From Flaccisagitta enflata (taxonomy: Eukaryota; Chaetognatha; Sagittoidea; Aphragmophora), in the NCBI GenBank assembly GCA_965153355.1, contig OZ231127.1, positions 69,068,001-69,132,000 of the forward strand: DNA of 64,000 nt. Reading direction: 5' to 3'. Positions 32,601 through 40,685 of the stretch are shown piece after piece; position 1 is the stretch's first letter; each line of letters starts with the position of its first letter. The notes below the pieces were generated by a model, which was not told where the DNA came from, did no database searches, and worked only from the letters and a program-made list of their open reading frames with translations. The position numbers and the translations under genes were made by a program.

Positions 32601-34725
32601 GAGACAGAACACAAGAAAAGTAAAAGCTGAAGTACATGCTCAAAGAGAAGAAACTGATTATCAAGAGTTTGACTTATCAAACCCATCCATATCATCAGAC
32701 AGCGACACATCATCAGACTCGGATGACTCCAATACAACATCAGACACAAATGATAGCTCTGAAACAGGTAGCGAAACCGAAAGTACCACTAGCGAAACCG
32801 GCAGTAGCAAAACAGAGGAAAGCGAAGATTCAAGTAGTGAATCTGAAGATAGTGAAACAAGCAGCGAGAGTACAAGTGACACCGGCAGTAGTGATTCAGA
32901 TGAAATGGAAAGCAAAGATAACAGACCACTCATCAAAAATCAATCCATCAAATCTATATCGCATACCAATGTATCATCAGACAAGAAAAGCAAACACAAA
33001 CGATACACAGCAGCACCATCAACCCGTGAGGTTAATGTAAGACAAATCACTAGTGCACCTGCTACAAAGGATAAACACAAATCCACGAGTAAAAATAAAG
33101 AGTCAGTAAAACCAAAAAGGTCACTACGCAACCCAGAGGACAAGGATAAAGACAAAGATAAAGACAAAGATAAAGACAATGGGTTAGTCGATTCCAGTGA
33201 GCATGAGGATTTAGATCCAACTAACAAAGCACCAGACCCAAAATTACCCAAAAGAAGGGGTAGGAAGCCAAATCCAGAAACCATAATAATAAGAAACAAT
33301 GAAACAGAGATGAAAGCAGACGAAGTCTTTCCAAGATTGGAAGAACCTCTAGAAGGCAAAGTATTAGTGCATAAAACAGATGGTGACATCTGTGGTGGGT
33401 CAACAGATATGCCACAATACCGTTATTTAATGAAAGCCGGTGAGAAAATCAATTTCAAAACTCCAAAAGGGAAAGATGAGATTCTACACTTCAAAAAGAT
33501 GATAAGAGAATTCATCCACACTATGAAATTAGCAGGCAATGACAAGATCAGAATGTATACAATCATAGCAGTCTTCAACACCATGGCGGAGGGCTACAAC
33601 CATACACTTGAAGGCATGCTAAAACTCACTTGCACATTTCGCTCATTCAGACATTTCAGTGAAATCTTCATCACCACACAGTGGCCTAATATTTACCAAC
33701 ATACCTTGTTGGTGGCCCGGTGGCACTGTCAACTCCCGAACGACTCGATAGAGACGTACTATGAGAAACATGTTGCGGTCCATTCCGAATTGGACAGACC
33801 GATCGACGAGTCCGTCGAAGCTTTCGTAGATGGTATCCACAGCGATGAACTGAGAGAAAAAGTGAGATACCATGATTACGGCGAAGAGAGATCACTTGCA
33901 GACGTAAGAGAATATGCAAGCAAAATGGCTCAAAATCTGAAAATGGAAGCAGCAAGAAGAAAAGAAATTGCAAGTAGAGGTCGTGGCAACCAGCAATTTA
34001 ACAACAACAACAACAGACGGGGCTTTGGAAGATACAACAGAAATAACTTCCAAAGCAGATCAATGAGTAACGCAAGAAACAACGGATCATTCGGTAGAGG
34101 TCAATCAGGAAATTTCCGAGGCCGCACGAGAGGCAGAGGCCGGATATTTAGAGGCCAAGGCCAAAGGTCTGTGGCCTCGGCCGATAGGACTCAATTCGGC
34201 AGATCGAGATCAATGAGCCGAAACAGATCATCCAGCTATGGATCAAAAAGATTCTCGAGATCAAGAAGTGGATCTAGGGCAGGGTCACGGTCTAGCTCAA
34301 GATTCAGCTCGAGATCACGGGGTAGCTCGAGATCGAGACCCAGCTCTGGATCACGCTACTCATCTAGATCAAGAAGCAACTCAAGCCACAGATCAGGAAA
34401 AACAGTGAGATTCCAAAACAGAGGTCGTGGCAGAGGCAGAGGAGTTGCCGCTGTGAATAACGGCAGATCAAATGGAAATTACGGCCCATCTAAAGAGGAA
34501 TCAACAAGAAAGAAAATGAAAGAATTTGGGCTCAATGGTTGCACAGGTTGCCTTTCCAGGGAGCACGTATTTGACAGATTTAAATCGTGCGACAGGTCAT
34601 GTCCGTTCTGTGAGAAAGAGTTCGATGAGAATGAAAATAGACACTATGCATTCAACTGTAACAAACGCCCAGAAGAGAGGCGGGAATGCTTGCAAATTCT
34701 CAGCGAGCATGCTAGCAAGAGATGA
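26602..34725 (+). CDS. gag: Giant Gag-like protein (2,707 codons) with coiled-coil rod
   Basis: ATG 26,602 to TGA 34,723. Near the N-terminus there are three SGPxxxPD repeats (26,730-26,860). A Cys/His-rich patch (CYVCYGESHKHG..., about 28,150-28,280) is followed by a coiled-coil rod at residues ~560-1,320, with a perfect 33-bp tandem duplication inside it (about 29,320-29,385). Then come Ser/Lys/Asp-rich disordered sequence, a Met/Asn/Pro-rich stretch (31,830-32,045) and an acidic Ser tract (32,690-32,910). Residues ~2,210-2,456 resemble a retrotransposon capsid (WPNIYQHTLLVARWHCQL, SIETYYEKHV, then a VEAFVDGIHSDELREKV stretch). An RG/SR-rich region and a terminal Cys/His cluster (CTGC, CPFC, HYAFNC; 34,534-34,665) are probably the RNA-binding part. 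Typical gypsy Gag proteins are 300-500 residues, so ~2,200 residues here are extra. Confidence 0.75.
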   Translation: MDDEKMDTNDGNECPSVSNELNEQHDTTTDNETQPLEPSVTPTSGPVTIPDRADSPGSPISGPTTIPDCADADGTPTSGPTNAPDRDLTTESRAVVPANITDCDDQIRVPKLDLDADETIPKQMEGSETHAQASATSSARQQSKSDIDDQLQQVQSFSMTQFEDDSLTVQMSTIDINGKTRNMTETFEGVPIEAVIERLPPHAKKLMTCKPGSEPYVAKKSSIKSKPSNIFTTSSHSADTQSHGAARKAAKAGSPKFPMTPLTAALLSGGAPPNPNQISASSTASTKTTTTRENKAPQPKQPPSNAKGDKAPKHKTKATGSSSKVQHSPAINTPAYPKTKTSKGMVPHRISTIEKWVSKHCKPLNKRSDDGILTVEEQIPLKISNPNDIQAVLGSLDLAEMKKAMDVQEFPDKRKNRIEIALETDLETWNSDEPSPDQIAVSGRSPSYTDLAEKEKSAPDYDDWLKGEPTIVTLIAIQDQFLKGDVTKLSVITLEEAVWKLRKPVSDEGNSLFESRCYVCYGESHKHGIESLCTRMNARTSEACYKFSLCLEMNCYMRRLNELDERDRLREENKNKTEFSQFMAESNLDYQDVIKDLQEEIKSLLDKVECLEATRAEAEENWQKQIKILEESNKDLKNGLSLANSDYFALVKNKEEMLTERQGLNEQIFHLESIKDSHETHINSLKSEIDALNATNANIAKEKEEQAAVLKEKIESLNKDMETNMQAHGVSAAIMKEKELSEQALNAKLDKINSVVQQKEEKLQELSSKLRTSQTRREGDQKKIKEVEASITAAQAEISKLKEQAENDKRLIKEKEMTILMNTNETNAAITDYEHKLKTEKERNVKAIAELDKQLKTLQEQIKTNEKTSQEKVGLLRTNLLKNENENKTLKDSLELEREKHTVELTEQAKMLADLQTEQAKMLADLQTEQAAKLLECQKQSKTHDRMMKENEKIITEMKEKFKILDKEKEDAVKNLKAANNDLALNKKELEKAKADTEMFKKRHEKTKESYETQLKNWSNERADKNQKLENTKRERDTAKRELDASRKELNTAKNNADQLQQSINALMATSQGNIDMNEGLKKLVTELKNERDEAQAKAVLEESQHKFYKTQYAAQTAEIAAVKSRLTDVAKTTSETSEENDRLKVYRIRWAEQEKELDEQKSATEAAEEMVTELEAQLEKLQKRHNDAKKELEDKKTECTSAKEAMESLKMQIQAIQLEKDAAMHKYNQNKNSANKLSESVRVLEQLRRDIAELRQKLRDGETAQEEEKDKTKIKERLIHHIHKRIIAMEEMTNRECFLMKDLRKLIREVTVMCESRAINYPDKISPMEESEDSNEEAESSKSDTVAVTSRHDDDANHEKPKPHTNEPSNTTEQNETNVSSNDDGTDRYVSDIDDDTVDQGQTHPTEHNESKGESAQDPYGLKLNSEDEWPIKEMSLQAHNTMSERNKNKGENQAHSSNIPTHTHTIPDDKLSYHVDDNDDLMQEINQNDNENKETLKMKRKLRDRTKETRESVSEERTINSNSSSNDESEKNSKKKHSKKSKKSSKDIIKSSEKLNDLSLTSNPSKGGAKRSGHESERSKKHSGRSERSDRSKYEDERSERSVRSKNEDERSERRSSRSKPKNGENEQASAKSDRRRRQSPGDDRDAKSNEAEPADSSMPSQPVMKGKTIHRIIKLASESENENKSNANDPQPPDSSRVTRKEKSDHTKHSKKRAKDEKRSMNDRKSSTHDSQNSLRNMNLEMSRNMVSYPMFSPYMPNINQAMNHPSNHNPMMHSMNMGPNWQGGPQIPFGWQMPHNSGMNPNYQNYNHEMSGRQSRMSSRSHNTNMPSSSRDTSKDSRYSNTHLSTTSRREGSIRSRKNTYDSAAEMNNPAATDNDDSCAAGSKTVDAVSSKSTIPPKQHEEHGGDAPSSRSLSLKGLKIVENKHEKNDTKSKSKHKSKSSCKEESNQPKGRDDSPENDKAKRKDQKGKHEKMKTQQEQKTDNTGKKEQTSKSDDQRQNTRKVKAEVHAQREETDYQEFDLSNPSISSDSDTSSDSDDSNTTSDTNDSSETGSETESTTSETGSSKTEESEDSSSESEDSETSSESTSDTGSSDSDEMESKDNRPLIKNQSIKSISHTNVSSDKKSKHKRYTAAPSTREVNVRQITSAPATKDKHKSTSKNKESVKPKRSLRNPEDKDKDKDKDKDKDNGLVDSSEHEDLDPTNKAPDPKLPKRRGRKPNPETIIIRNNETEMKADEVFPRLEEPLEGKVLVHKTDGDICGGSTDMPQYRYLMKAGEKINFKTPKGKDEILHFKKMIREFIHTMKLAGNDKIRMYTIIAVFNTMAEGYNHTLEGMLKLTCTFRSFRHFSEIFITTQWPNIYQHTLLVARWHCQLPNDSIETYYEKHVAVHSELDRPIDESVEAFVDGIHSDELREKVRYHDYGEERSLADVREYASKMAQNLKMEAARRKEIASRGRGNQQFNNNNNRRGFGRYNRNNFQSRSMSNARNNGSFGRGQSGNFRGRTRGRGRIFRGQGQRSVASADRTQFGRSRSMSRNRSSSYGSKRFSRSRSGSRAGSRSSSRFSSRSRGSSRSRPSSGSRYSSRSRSNSSHRSGKTVRFQNRGRGRGRGVAAVNNGRSNGNYGPSKEESTRKKMKEFGLNGCTGCLSREHVFDRFKSCDRSCPFCEKEFDENENRHYAFNCNKRPEERRECLQILSEHASKR

Positions 34726-34729
34726 CTAG
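34723..34729 (+). other. Candidate stop-codon readthrough site UGA-CUA-G
   Basis: The Gag-like frame ends AGA-TGA-CTA-GCT. The protease frame continues in phase directly after it, with no further stop until 35,266 and no usable ATG before the catalytic site. UGA followed by CUA(G) is an established leaky context (alphavirus nsP3/nsP4 and several readthrough mammalian genes). The likely product is Gag-Pro by readthrough. Confidence 0.6.
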
Positions 34730-35268
34730 CTGCAAGCAAAGATTCAGGACAGATCAAAAAGAAAACAGAAACGGACACGAAACGGAAAACGGTAACAATC
34801 AATACAATAGATGATTTATCAGGGAAATATTATGTGAGTGGATATGTGGAAGGAAGAATACTATGTGCTTTCATTGATACAGCGGCAGACTTAAGCCTTA
34901 TCCCACATTCATGGAAAAGATATGGTAAAACCACCAATCTAAGAAAGAATATCAAAATAAGATCATTTGATGGCAAGTCAAAACAGATTTTAAGAAAGAC
35001 TGTATCATTGAAAATTAATTTTGGTAACGTTGCAGTGAACTTGAAATTCTACCTATGCAAAACTAAGGCACCTATAATAGGCGTAGACCTATTAAGGGAC
35101 CCAAAATTGAATTTATCAATTAATACCAAAAATGAAAAATTCTATATTGATCAAAGATCAATGAAAACTGCAAACAATGAAATCACATCAGATGAGTTCT
35201 TACATAACAGAATTGACCAAGCAAAAACTAACAATGAAATCCGCAGTGATAACACACGGATAAATTGA
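34726..35268 (+). CDS. pro: Retropepsin-like aspartic protease (frame continuous with gag)
   Basis: The catalytic motif FIDTAAD lies at 34,870-34,890 (DT-A/G-A type). The flap and strand region follows, and then the second family motif, hydrophobic-hydrophobic-Gly (PIIGVDLL, about 35,068-35,091). About 100 residues cover the fold, which is normal for a retroviral or Ty3/gypsy protease active as a dimer. There is no ATG upstream of the active site after the Gag stop, and the nearest alternative start would be a GTG at 34,834, so expression by UGA readthrough is the simplest model. It ends at TGA 35,266-35,268, again in phase with pol. Confidence 0.75.
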   Translation, partial: LAASKDSGQIKKKTETDTKRKTVTINTIDDLSGKYYVSGYVEGRILCAFIDTAADLSLIPHSWKRYGKTTNLRKNIKIRSFDGKSKQILRKTVSLKINFGNVAVNLKFYLCKTKAPIIGVDLLRDPKLNLSINTKNEKFYIDQRSMKTANNEITSDEFLHNRIDQAKTNNEIRSDNTRIN

Positions 35269-38200
35269 ATAAGGTCAAAGCAAGATTGCATATTGAAACC
35301 AAACAGCACAACAGACATCATAAGCAGATGTGATCTAAAACCAACAAAACATGAAAAGCAATCATTGTTATCACTATACGACAATGACAACGATGACATA
35401 TACATTCCATCGATGATAGTGTGGTCACCAGAAAAAGAAATTGTTATAACAATCGAGAACAAAACAGACCAAAAGCTGTTAATGAAAAATGGTACACCAC
35501 TTGGTGAATTGAAACCGTGTACTGACACCATAAATCACAGATCTGTCATGGCATTTGATTGTCATGACATACAAGAAGCATTCAGACAAATAAGAAATGA
35601 AAAAGCCGAAATAAATAATGCTTCTAAAGTTGAAAAAGGCGCCAAATCAAAAACATACTACGTGAATGAGTGCACTATCAAATCACTAGTCGACAAACAT
35701 TCATACACAAAAAGAATGCATTCGGAAAATAATCCTACCTGTAGGTTAACGAATAGCGCAGCGATTGAAGTCGGCAGCCAAAGTAGCGCCGAAAAAGCCA
35801 AAGGAGGTAGGATTGACGCCTCCGGCTCCAATGATTCCCACGCGCTTAAAGCGTTTCGGGCGTGCGACCGCGTGGAAGACCAAATAATTGAGAATACCGC
35901 GCACAAATATTCACTAAGAAGTGAACGCGGAAATGAAAATATTCCAATCGCAGGTACCGAACAATCAGGCATGCCTGTAAATGAGAAAAATCCGGATAAA
36001 GTCAATCAATACAGTGATCATCGCCTATCAGGGGGCGAACTTGCAAGAAATGTTGTCAAAAATGACAACGACAGGCGCCGCCGGGGTCGACCTGAAAGGC
36101 TGAAGAAAGGGCGCCCACCAGATATATCTATGAATAAAAATGCTTCCGAAGGTCAAACAGACGGTCTCGTAGCCCGCGAAGAGCCTATAAAGGAAAGCAT
36201 TAGTGAATACAGTAAAAGCCTCGAGGAACAGGAACGCAATGATCAAAATACCCAAATACCACCAGCGTTACCTGTTAAAGAAGAGCCGATGAGATTATCA
36301 GAATTAATCGGAATGAACAAAGTTCCATCTGAAACACTTACCAAATGTTACAAAGATGGCATTACCGTAGATCTTGATCTAAATGTGAACGAACCTGACA
36401 TTGATATAGATGAATCACCAATCAATGTCGATTATGAAAGAACAAGAGGTCAAGATTTCAAATACTGGCCAAACAAACATGAATATTTGAAACAATTTGA
36501 CCTAACGTCAGTTGAAGGCAAGGATAGGGAAAAACTGATCAAGATTTTACTAGATTTCAATCACATTTTCTTCAATGAGGGCAGACCTGACCAATTCTTT
36601 AAAGGCGTAGAGATGAAGCCAATAAAAATCAGATTGAAAGAAGACGCTCCGCCATTAAAGAAAGAAGGACCAAGACGCATCAGCTCCTCCAAACTCCCAT
36701 ACTTAAAGGCTCACCTGAAGCAGATGTTGGAAAGGGGAATCATTGAGGAGATGTCTGATGACGTTGACTGTCACATGTCGCCAATCCATGTCGTTCTAGA
36801 ATCCAGATTCTACAGCAGCCTTAAAAGAAATGTAATAAAATCTAGATTCTGTCTTGACAATCGCATTTTGAACAATTCCCTAGCTGATGTGCAATTTCCC
36901 TTGCCTCTGGCAGAGGAATTCAGGAGAGAAGTGGCCAAGGATGGCTACACTACGTTCAGCAACTTTGACGCTTCCCAGATGTTCTACCAATTCAAAATAG
37001 ACCCAGAAAGCGTCAGGAAATACTTTGGGTTTTACGCCCTAGGCAGAGTATACCTACTAAAAAGATTGGCTATGGGCCTAAAAACAAGTATCAGCTATGT
37101 GCAGAAATTTATGGACAAATGTTTTAGATCACACAAAAACTGTCTTCCATTTGTTGATGACCTCAGCATCCGGTCAAAAACCATAAATACACACTTAAAC
37201 ATTGATCTCCCACTAGCGCTCGCTATCTGTAGTAAATTTAATATACTTCTTAATCCTAAAAAGTCAGATTTACTCAAAAATGAAGTGCGCGTGCTGGGAT
37301 TCCAGCTGGGCAGATCAAGTGAATCAATAGCTGACGAAAAAAAGACAAAAATTAAGGAAATGACATTTCCTGAGACCAAGAAAGATGCAATTTCAAAAGC
37401 AGCATTCTTTTCATATTTTCTGCCTGTGGCGCCTAAATTGTCACACCTGATGGCACCACTCAGAAGACTGGCACACCCAAAGACAAGATTCAAACCAACA
37501 GAGGCAGATAAGAAATCATTCACAGACCTTAATGAATACTTGTTAGACGATGAGGTGGGTGCATTGAGAATGCCATCAAATGACAAAGAGGCCACAATCC
37601 TCATATGGACAGACAGCAGTAGCACATCAATCGGATGCATCATAACTCAATTACTGCCACCACTACCAGATTCCAAATTGGACCCGACCAAGAGATATTT
37701 ATCCATAGTGGGATGTTATAGCAGAAAGATTGAAGACAGCTGGTCGGTTTATCCAATTTGGATTCTTGAACTGACAGCCTTGGAGGAGTGTACAAGGAAG
37801 TTTTTTTGGCTGTTGGCAGGCAGATCTTTCTATGCTATTACTGATAATACTACAGTGACAGCATGGGCCTCACTGGATCACGTGCCCAAGGACGTGGCCA
37901 GGATGGTCCTAAGGCTCCAAAGATTTGATTACAGAATCCTATGGATAAAATCAGAACTAAACCTGAGCGACTGGATTACAAGAGTATCAGTCGACAGCCC
38001 ACCAGAGGCGAGGTTTCCAAGATTTTTGGCAGGCCGTATATATGATGGTAAAGGCAAAAACATTCCATGGCAAAAATTATTTTGCAAAGCTACGGCTCAA
38101 GAAACTAAGGATTTCTTTACCAGGAAACGGCGGCAGGAGCTGGCCCACGCAGTGGAGCCTGAGAACTTCATTATTCCAGACGAATGTGAAGCGGAACAAA

Positions 38201-39918
38201 AGGTGAAAGAGATCATTGACGCCTTGAAGTCGCCGCCGGAAGTCCACGGCGACAGCAGCGACTCGGCGACAAAATCCGCGAAAGATGAATATGCGAAGGT
38301 AATAGCCGCATACTCCTTGACTGATCATCAGGTTGAGAGCGGCGAGAATGAACTAGAAGAAGATACAGAAATAGACAATGATATTACAGCAGAAATTAAA
38401 TTGCACAGATTCAAAGGTAACAGACTTGAAGGCGTAAAAAGTCTGCAAGAGAATGATGATGCGATTATGGATATCATTAGTCGAATAAAATCAAACCAAA
38501 AAGATCCACCTAAAACTGAAAGTTTGATTCTAACACCAGCATTGAAACATTACCTGAAAAACAAATCATTATTCAGGGTGAGTGAGGATGGTATTTTGCT
38601 GAGACTATGGCACAACAAAAATGGCAAAATTGACCAATTAATAGTAGTGGGTGAAAAGAAATTTCATCAAGTAGCGACAGAAGCACACCAACGTATTGAA
38701 TCAGCACACCGTCACGCTGGTCAAAGAAGGACATTCCTAGCACTGAGCAGACGCTACTTTGCAATTAATATGCGCGCAATTATAAATAAGGTAGTCAATA
38801 GTTGCGCGACATGCAAATTAAACAAATACCCACGAACAAATGCTATTAAGACAGGTAACAAAATCGCCACAGGTTGCAATGAAAAGGGAGAGATAGACAT
38901 CCTAGGACCTGTAGGCGGCTTTGGGTCATCTACCACTGGTCAACCACGCTACGTCTATTTTTATATAGACTTGCACAGCTGTTACGTAATCACAAAAATA
39001 ATCCCCAGTTGTGCAGATAACCATATACTAGACAGTCTAATCTACACAAGAGACACACTCTGTGGACTGCCAAAAATATTGCAAATGGACAACGCCCTTT
39101 GCTCATCAAACAGTAATTCAGCAAAATTCCTTCAAGAGAGAGGCGTTGAAATCAATCATGGTATGGCAAACATTTCACGCTGTCAGTCAGCAGTCGAAAG
39201 GTCCATAGGCACATTAACAAGATTAATCTGCAGCCTAAGGACAGACAATCCAAAATGGTCATTTACCAGAATTGTTGCCGAAGCCACATATATTACCAAT
39301 TCCACACCACACACAAGCCTTCCAAACTCACTCTCACCTAAAGAGATCCATTTCAATGTCGCTCCATCAGATTTCCTAATCCACCAGCATGAGAGGGATG
39401 AAATGAGCGACGACGCAGCGGGCGCCGCGCGAGCTGCGAGCCGCGCCACGCTGTTAAACGATGTGAAAAGATTCCTAAAGAGAAATGGAAATACAGGTGT
39501 GACTGATTATACTAATAAAATCAGACCAGGAATGATATGCTTAAGGAAGAGAACATCTTTTCCCACTTCAAGCCCAAGAAAACTATGTTACAAAATAACT
39601 TTTGAAGGCTACATGGTCACATCAAAGGTAGCAACAAATTCATTCCGCTGCAGGAACATAAAAACAAATCAAGAATCAATCATTCCAGGTGATCTATTAG
39701 TCAAAATGAAAGGTCTCACCGAAAATGAAGCCATCGAGCTGATAAATGAGATGGAAAAAGTAGCCGCAAAAGAAGCAGAGGCGACGACTGCTCCAGCCAA
39801 AGGGGTAAGACGCTCAACAAGAATAGCCGCCAAAAAGGATAAAGCGGCTGTAGCAGATCAAACTTGGCGGGCTGCTGCGGTCCTTTACGTTTCTTATTAT
39901 TATAGTTGCTTCTTTTAA
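35269..39918 (+). CDS. pol: Pol polyprotein: RT, RNase H, integrase (Ty3/gypsy type)
   Basis: The frame is continuous with protease across one TGA. The first ATG (35,413) lies well inside. A linker of ~430 residues begins with a barrel-like segment (LLMKNGTPLGELKP) common after gypsy proteases, and continues basic and disordered. RT is at residues ~436-695, with GIIEEM, RFCLDNRILN and the catalytic FVDD at 37,150-37,161 (the family norm is YVDD or YLDD). RNase H is at ~755-905, with acidic residues in WTDSSS, LELTALEE, AITDN and LSDWITR. Integrase has an HHCC zinc finger (H..H at ~38,690-38,715, CATC at 38,808-38,818) and DDE core residues in EIDILGP, LQMDNA and SAVERS (38,890-39,200). The C-terminus is basic (RRSTRIAAKK), with no chromodomain seen. 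Everything looks intact. Confidence 0.88.
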   Translation: MRSKQDCILKPNSTTDIISRCDLKPTKHEKQSLLSLYDNDNDDIYIPSMIVWSPEKEIVITIENKTDQKLLMKNGTPLGELKPCTDTINHRSVMAFDCHDIQEAFRQIRNEKAEINNASKVEKGAKSKTYYVNECTIKSLVDKHSYTKRMHSENNPTCRLTNSAAIEVGSQSSAEKAKGGRIDASGSNDSHALKAFRACDRVEDQIIENTAHKYSLRSERGNENIPIAGTEQSGMPVNEKNPDKVNQYSDHRLSGGELARNVVKNDNDRRRRGRPERLKKGRPPDISMNKNASEGQTDGLVAREEPIKESISEYSKSLEEQERNDQNTQIPPALPVKEEPMRLSELIGMNKVPSETLTKCYKDGITVDLDLNVNEPDIDIDESPINVDYERTRGQDFKYWPNKHEYLKQFDLTSVEGKDREKLIKILLDFNHIFFNEGRPDQFFKGVEMKPIKIRLKEDAPPLKKEGPRRISSSKLPYLKAHLKQMLERGIIEEMSDDVDCHMSPIHVVLESRFYSSLKRNVIKSRFCLDNRILNNSLADVQFPLPLAEEFRREVAKDGYTTFSNFDASQMFYQFKIDPESVRKYFGFYALGRVYLLKRLAMGLKTSISYVQKFMDKCFRSHKNCLPFVDDLSIRSKTINTHLNIDLPLALAICSKFNILLNPKKSDLLKNEVRVLGFQLGRSSESIADEKKTKIKEMTFPETKKDAISKAAFFSYFLPVAPKLSHLMAPLRRLAHPKTRFKPTEADKKSFTDLNEYLLDDEVGALRMPSNDKEATILIWTDSSSTSIGCIITQLLPPLPDSKLDPTKRYLSIVGCYSRKIEDSWSVYPIWILELTALEECTRKFFWLLAGRSFYAITDNTTVTAWASLDHVPKDVARMVLRLQRFDYRILWIKSELNLSDWITRVSVDSPPEARFPRFLAGRIYDGKGKNIPWQKLFCKATAQETKDFFTRKRRQELAHAVEPENFIIPDECEAEQKVKEIIDALKSPPEVHGDSSDSATKSAKDEYAKVIAAYSLTDHQVESGENELEEDTEIDNDITAEIKLHRFKGNRLEGVKSLQENDDAIMDIISRIKSNQKDPPKTESLILTPALKHYLKNKSLFRVSEDGILLRLWHNKNGKIDQLIVVGEKKFHQVATEAHQRIESAHRHAGQRRTFLALSRRYFAINMRAIINKVVNSCATCKLNKYPRTNAIKTGNKIATGCNEKGEIDILGPVGGFGSSTTGQPRYVYFYIDLHSCYVITKIIPSCADNHILDSLIYTRDTLCGLPKILQMDNALCSSNSNSAKFLQERGVEINHGMANISRCQSAVERSIGTLTRLICSLRTDNPKWSFTRIVAEATYITNSTPHTSLPNSLSPKEIHFNVAPSDFLIHQHERDEMSDDAAGAARAASRATLLNDVKRFLKRNGNTGVTDYTNKIRPGMICLRKRTSFPTSSPRKLCYKITFEGYMVTSKVATNSFRCRNIKTNQESIIPGDLLVKMKGLTENEAIELINEMEKVAAKEAEATTAPAKGVRRSTRIAAKKDKAAVADQTWRAAAVLYVSYYYSCFF

Positions 39919-39959
39919 TAGGAAAAGAAATAGACGGGGCCTAAAAGGATAATGAATTG

Positions 39960-39965
39960 AATAAA
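39960..39965 (+). terminator. Poly(A) signal AATAAA after pol
   Basis: AATAAA 42 bp past the pol stop and 20 bp before the end of the convergent antisense ORF. If used, + strand transcripts would end here and would not reach the supposed 3' end of the element. Confidence 0.45.
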
Positions 39966-39984
39966 ATCAAGAATTAAACTGCCC

Positions 39985-40386
39985 CTAGACATAAGAAGTG
40001 CCAACTCGAGAGCGTTGCTCGAGTATCTCATTATCCGTCATATTGCGCCCTTCGCCAACTGGCGGCTGACGAGCGTTCACGCCATCGTCCATGGGGACGC
40101 CATCAACGCCGCCACCGAGCCGCCGATCACGGAAACCCTTCAAACGGGCCCATAGGCCACTGAACCAGTTGACCATATGGGTGACCTTATCCAGGTGTCC
40201 GGTCACGGCGGCCACGGTGACGACAATCAATGCCGCCCCCAGGATTGGATAAGCGATCCAGCTACGCCAACCACCAGATGACTCGGAGGCGGCCACCAAT
40301 ACAGTGGGACCGGGAGCCACTGTACCAGGGGACTTAGTGAACAAGTCCAAACTGGACTTGACAAAAGGAAAAGTCACGTTGTCCAT
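39985..40386 (-). CDS. Antisense small single-pass membrane protein (133 aa)
   Basis: ATG at 40,384-40,386 (start MDNVTFPFVKSS), stop at 39,985. Residues ~48-66 form a good transmembrane helix (YPILGAALIVVTVAAVTG), preceded by a Trp-rich face and followed by a basic stretch (WARLKGFRDRRLGGG) and a polar tail. A pyrimidine-rich tract with TTTTTCCAG precedes it on the minus strand (~40,430), so it may be the last exon of a spliced mRNA, although an in-frame TGA lies just upstream of the ATG. It converges with pol. It could be an envelope tail, a viroporin-like accessory protein or something else. No family was recognised. Confidence 0.5.
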   Translation of the reverse strand: MDNVTFPFVKSSLDLFTKSPGTVAPGPTVLVAASESSGGWRSWIAYPILGAALIVVTVAAVTGHLDKVTHMVNWFSGLWARLKGFRDRRLGGGVDGVPMDDGVNARQPPVGEGRNMTDNEILEQRSRVGTSYV

Positions 40387-40685
40387 GTTCACCAATAGTC
40401 AGAATAAAGACAAACTGATGTCTAGACCTGGAAAAATGAGCCGGCCTCCCCTTAAGTAAAAAGACAAGTCTGAAATTAAAAAGCCGAAAGAGAAATATTT
40501 AAACCTATAATTAAACCCGCCGGAGCTAACATGAAAATTTGACCTGTAATGCCAAAAACATATGAGATTAATAATTTATTAGCATATGAGACACAACTGA
40601 AATGGCATTAATAAGAATATGAATCATCAGGCCAATGCGAGAAGGACACAAAATAATTGTCTATGGGTGCCACAAGTCTCGCTCA

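Noticed and set aside
34723-35268. A variant genetic code in which UGA is sense
   Set aside because: The hAT exons and the retroelement ORFs contain ordinary UGG Trp codons, and UGA also ends ORF 3 in a place where the frame beyond it closes at once. Two junction UGAs are better explained by readthrough or mutation.
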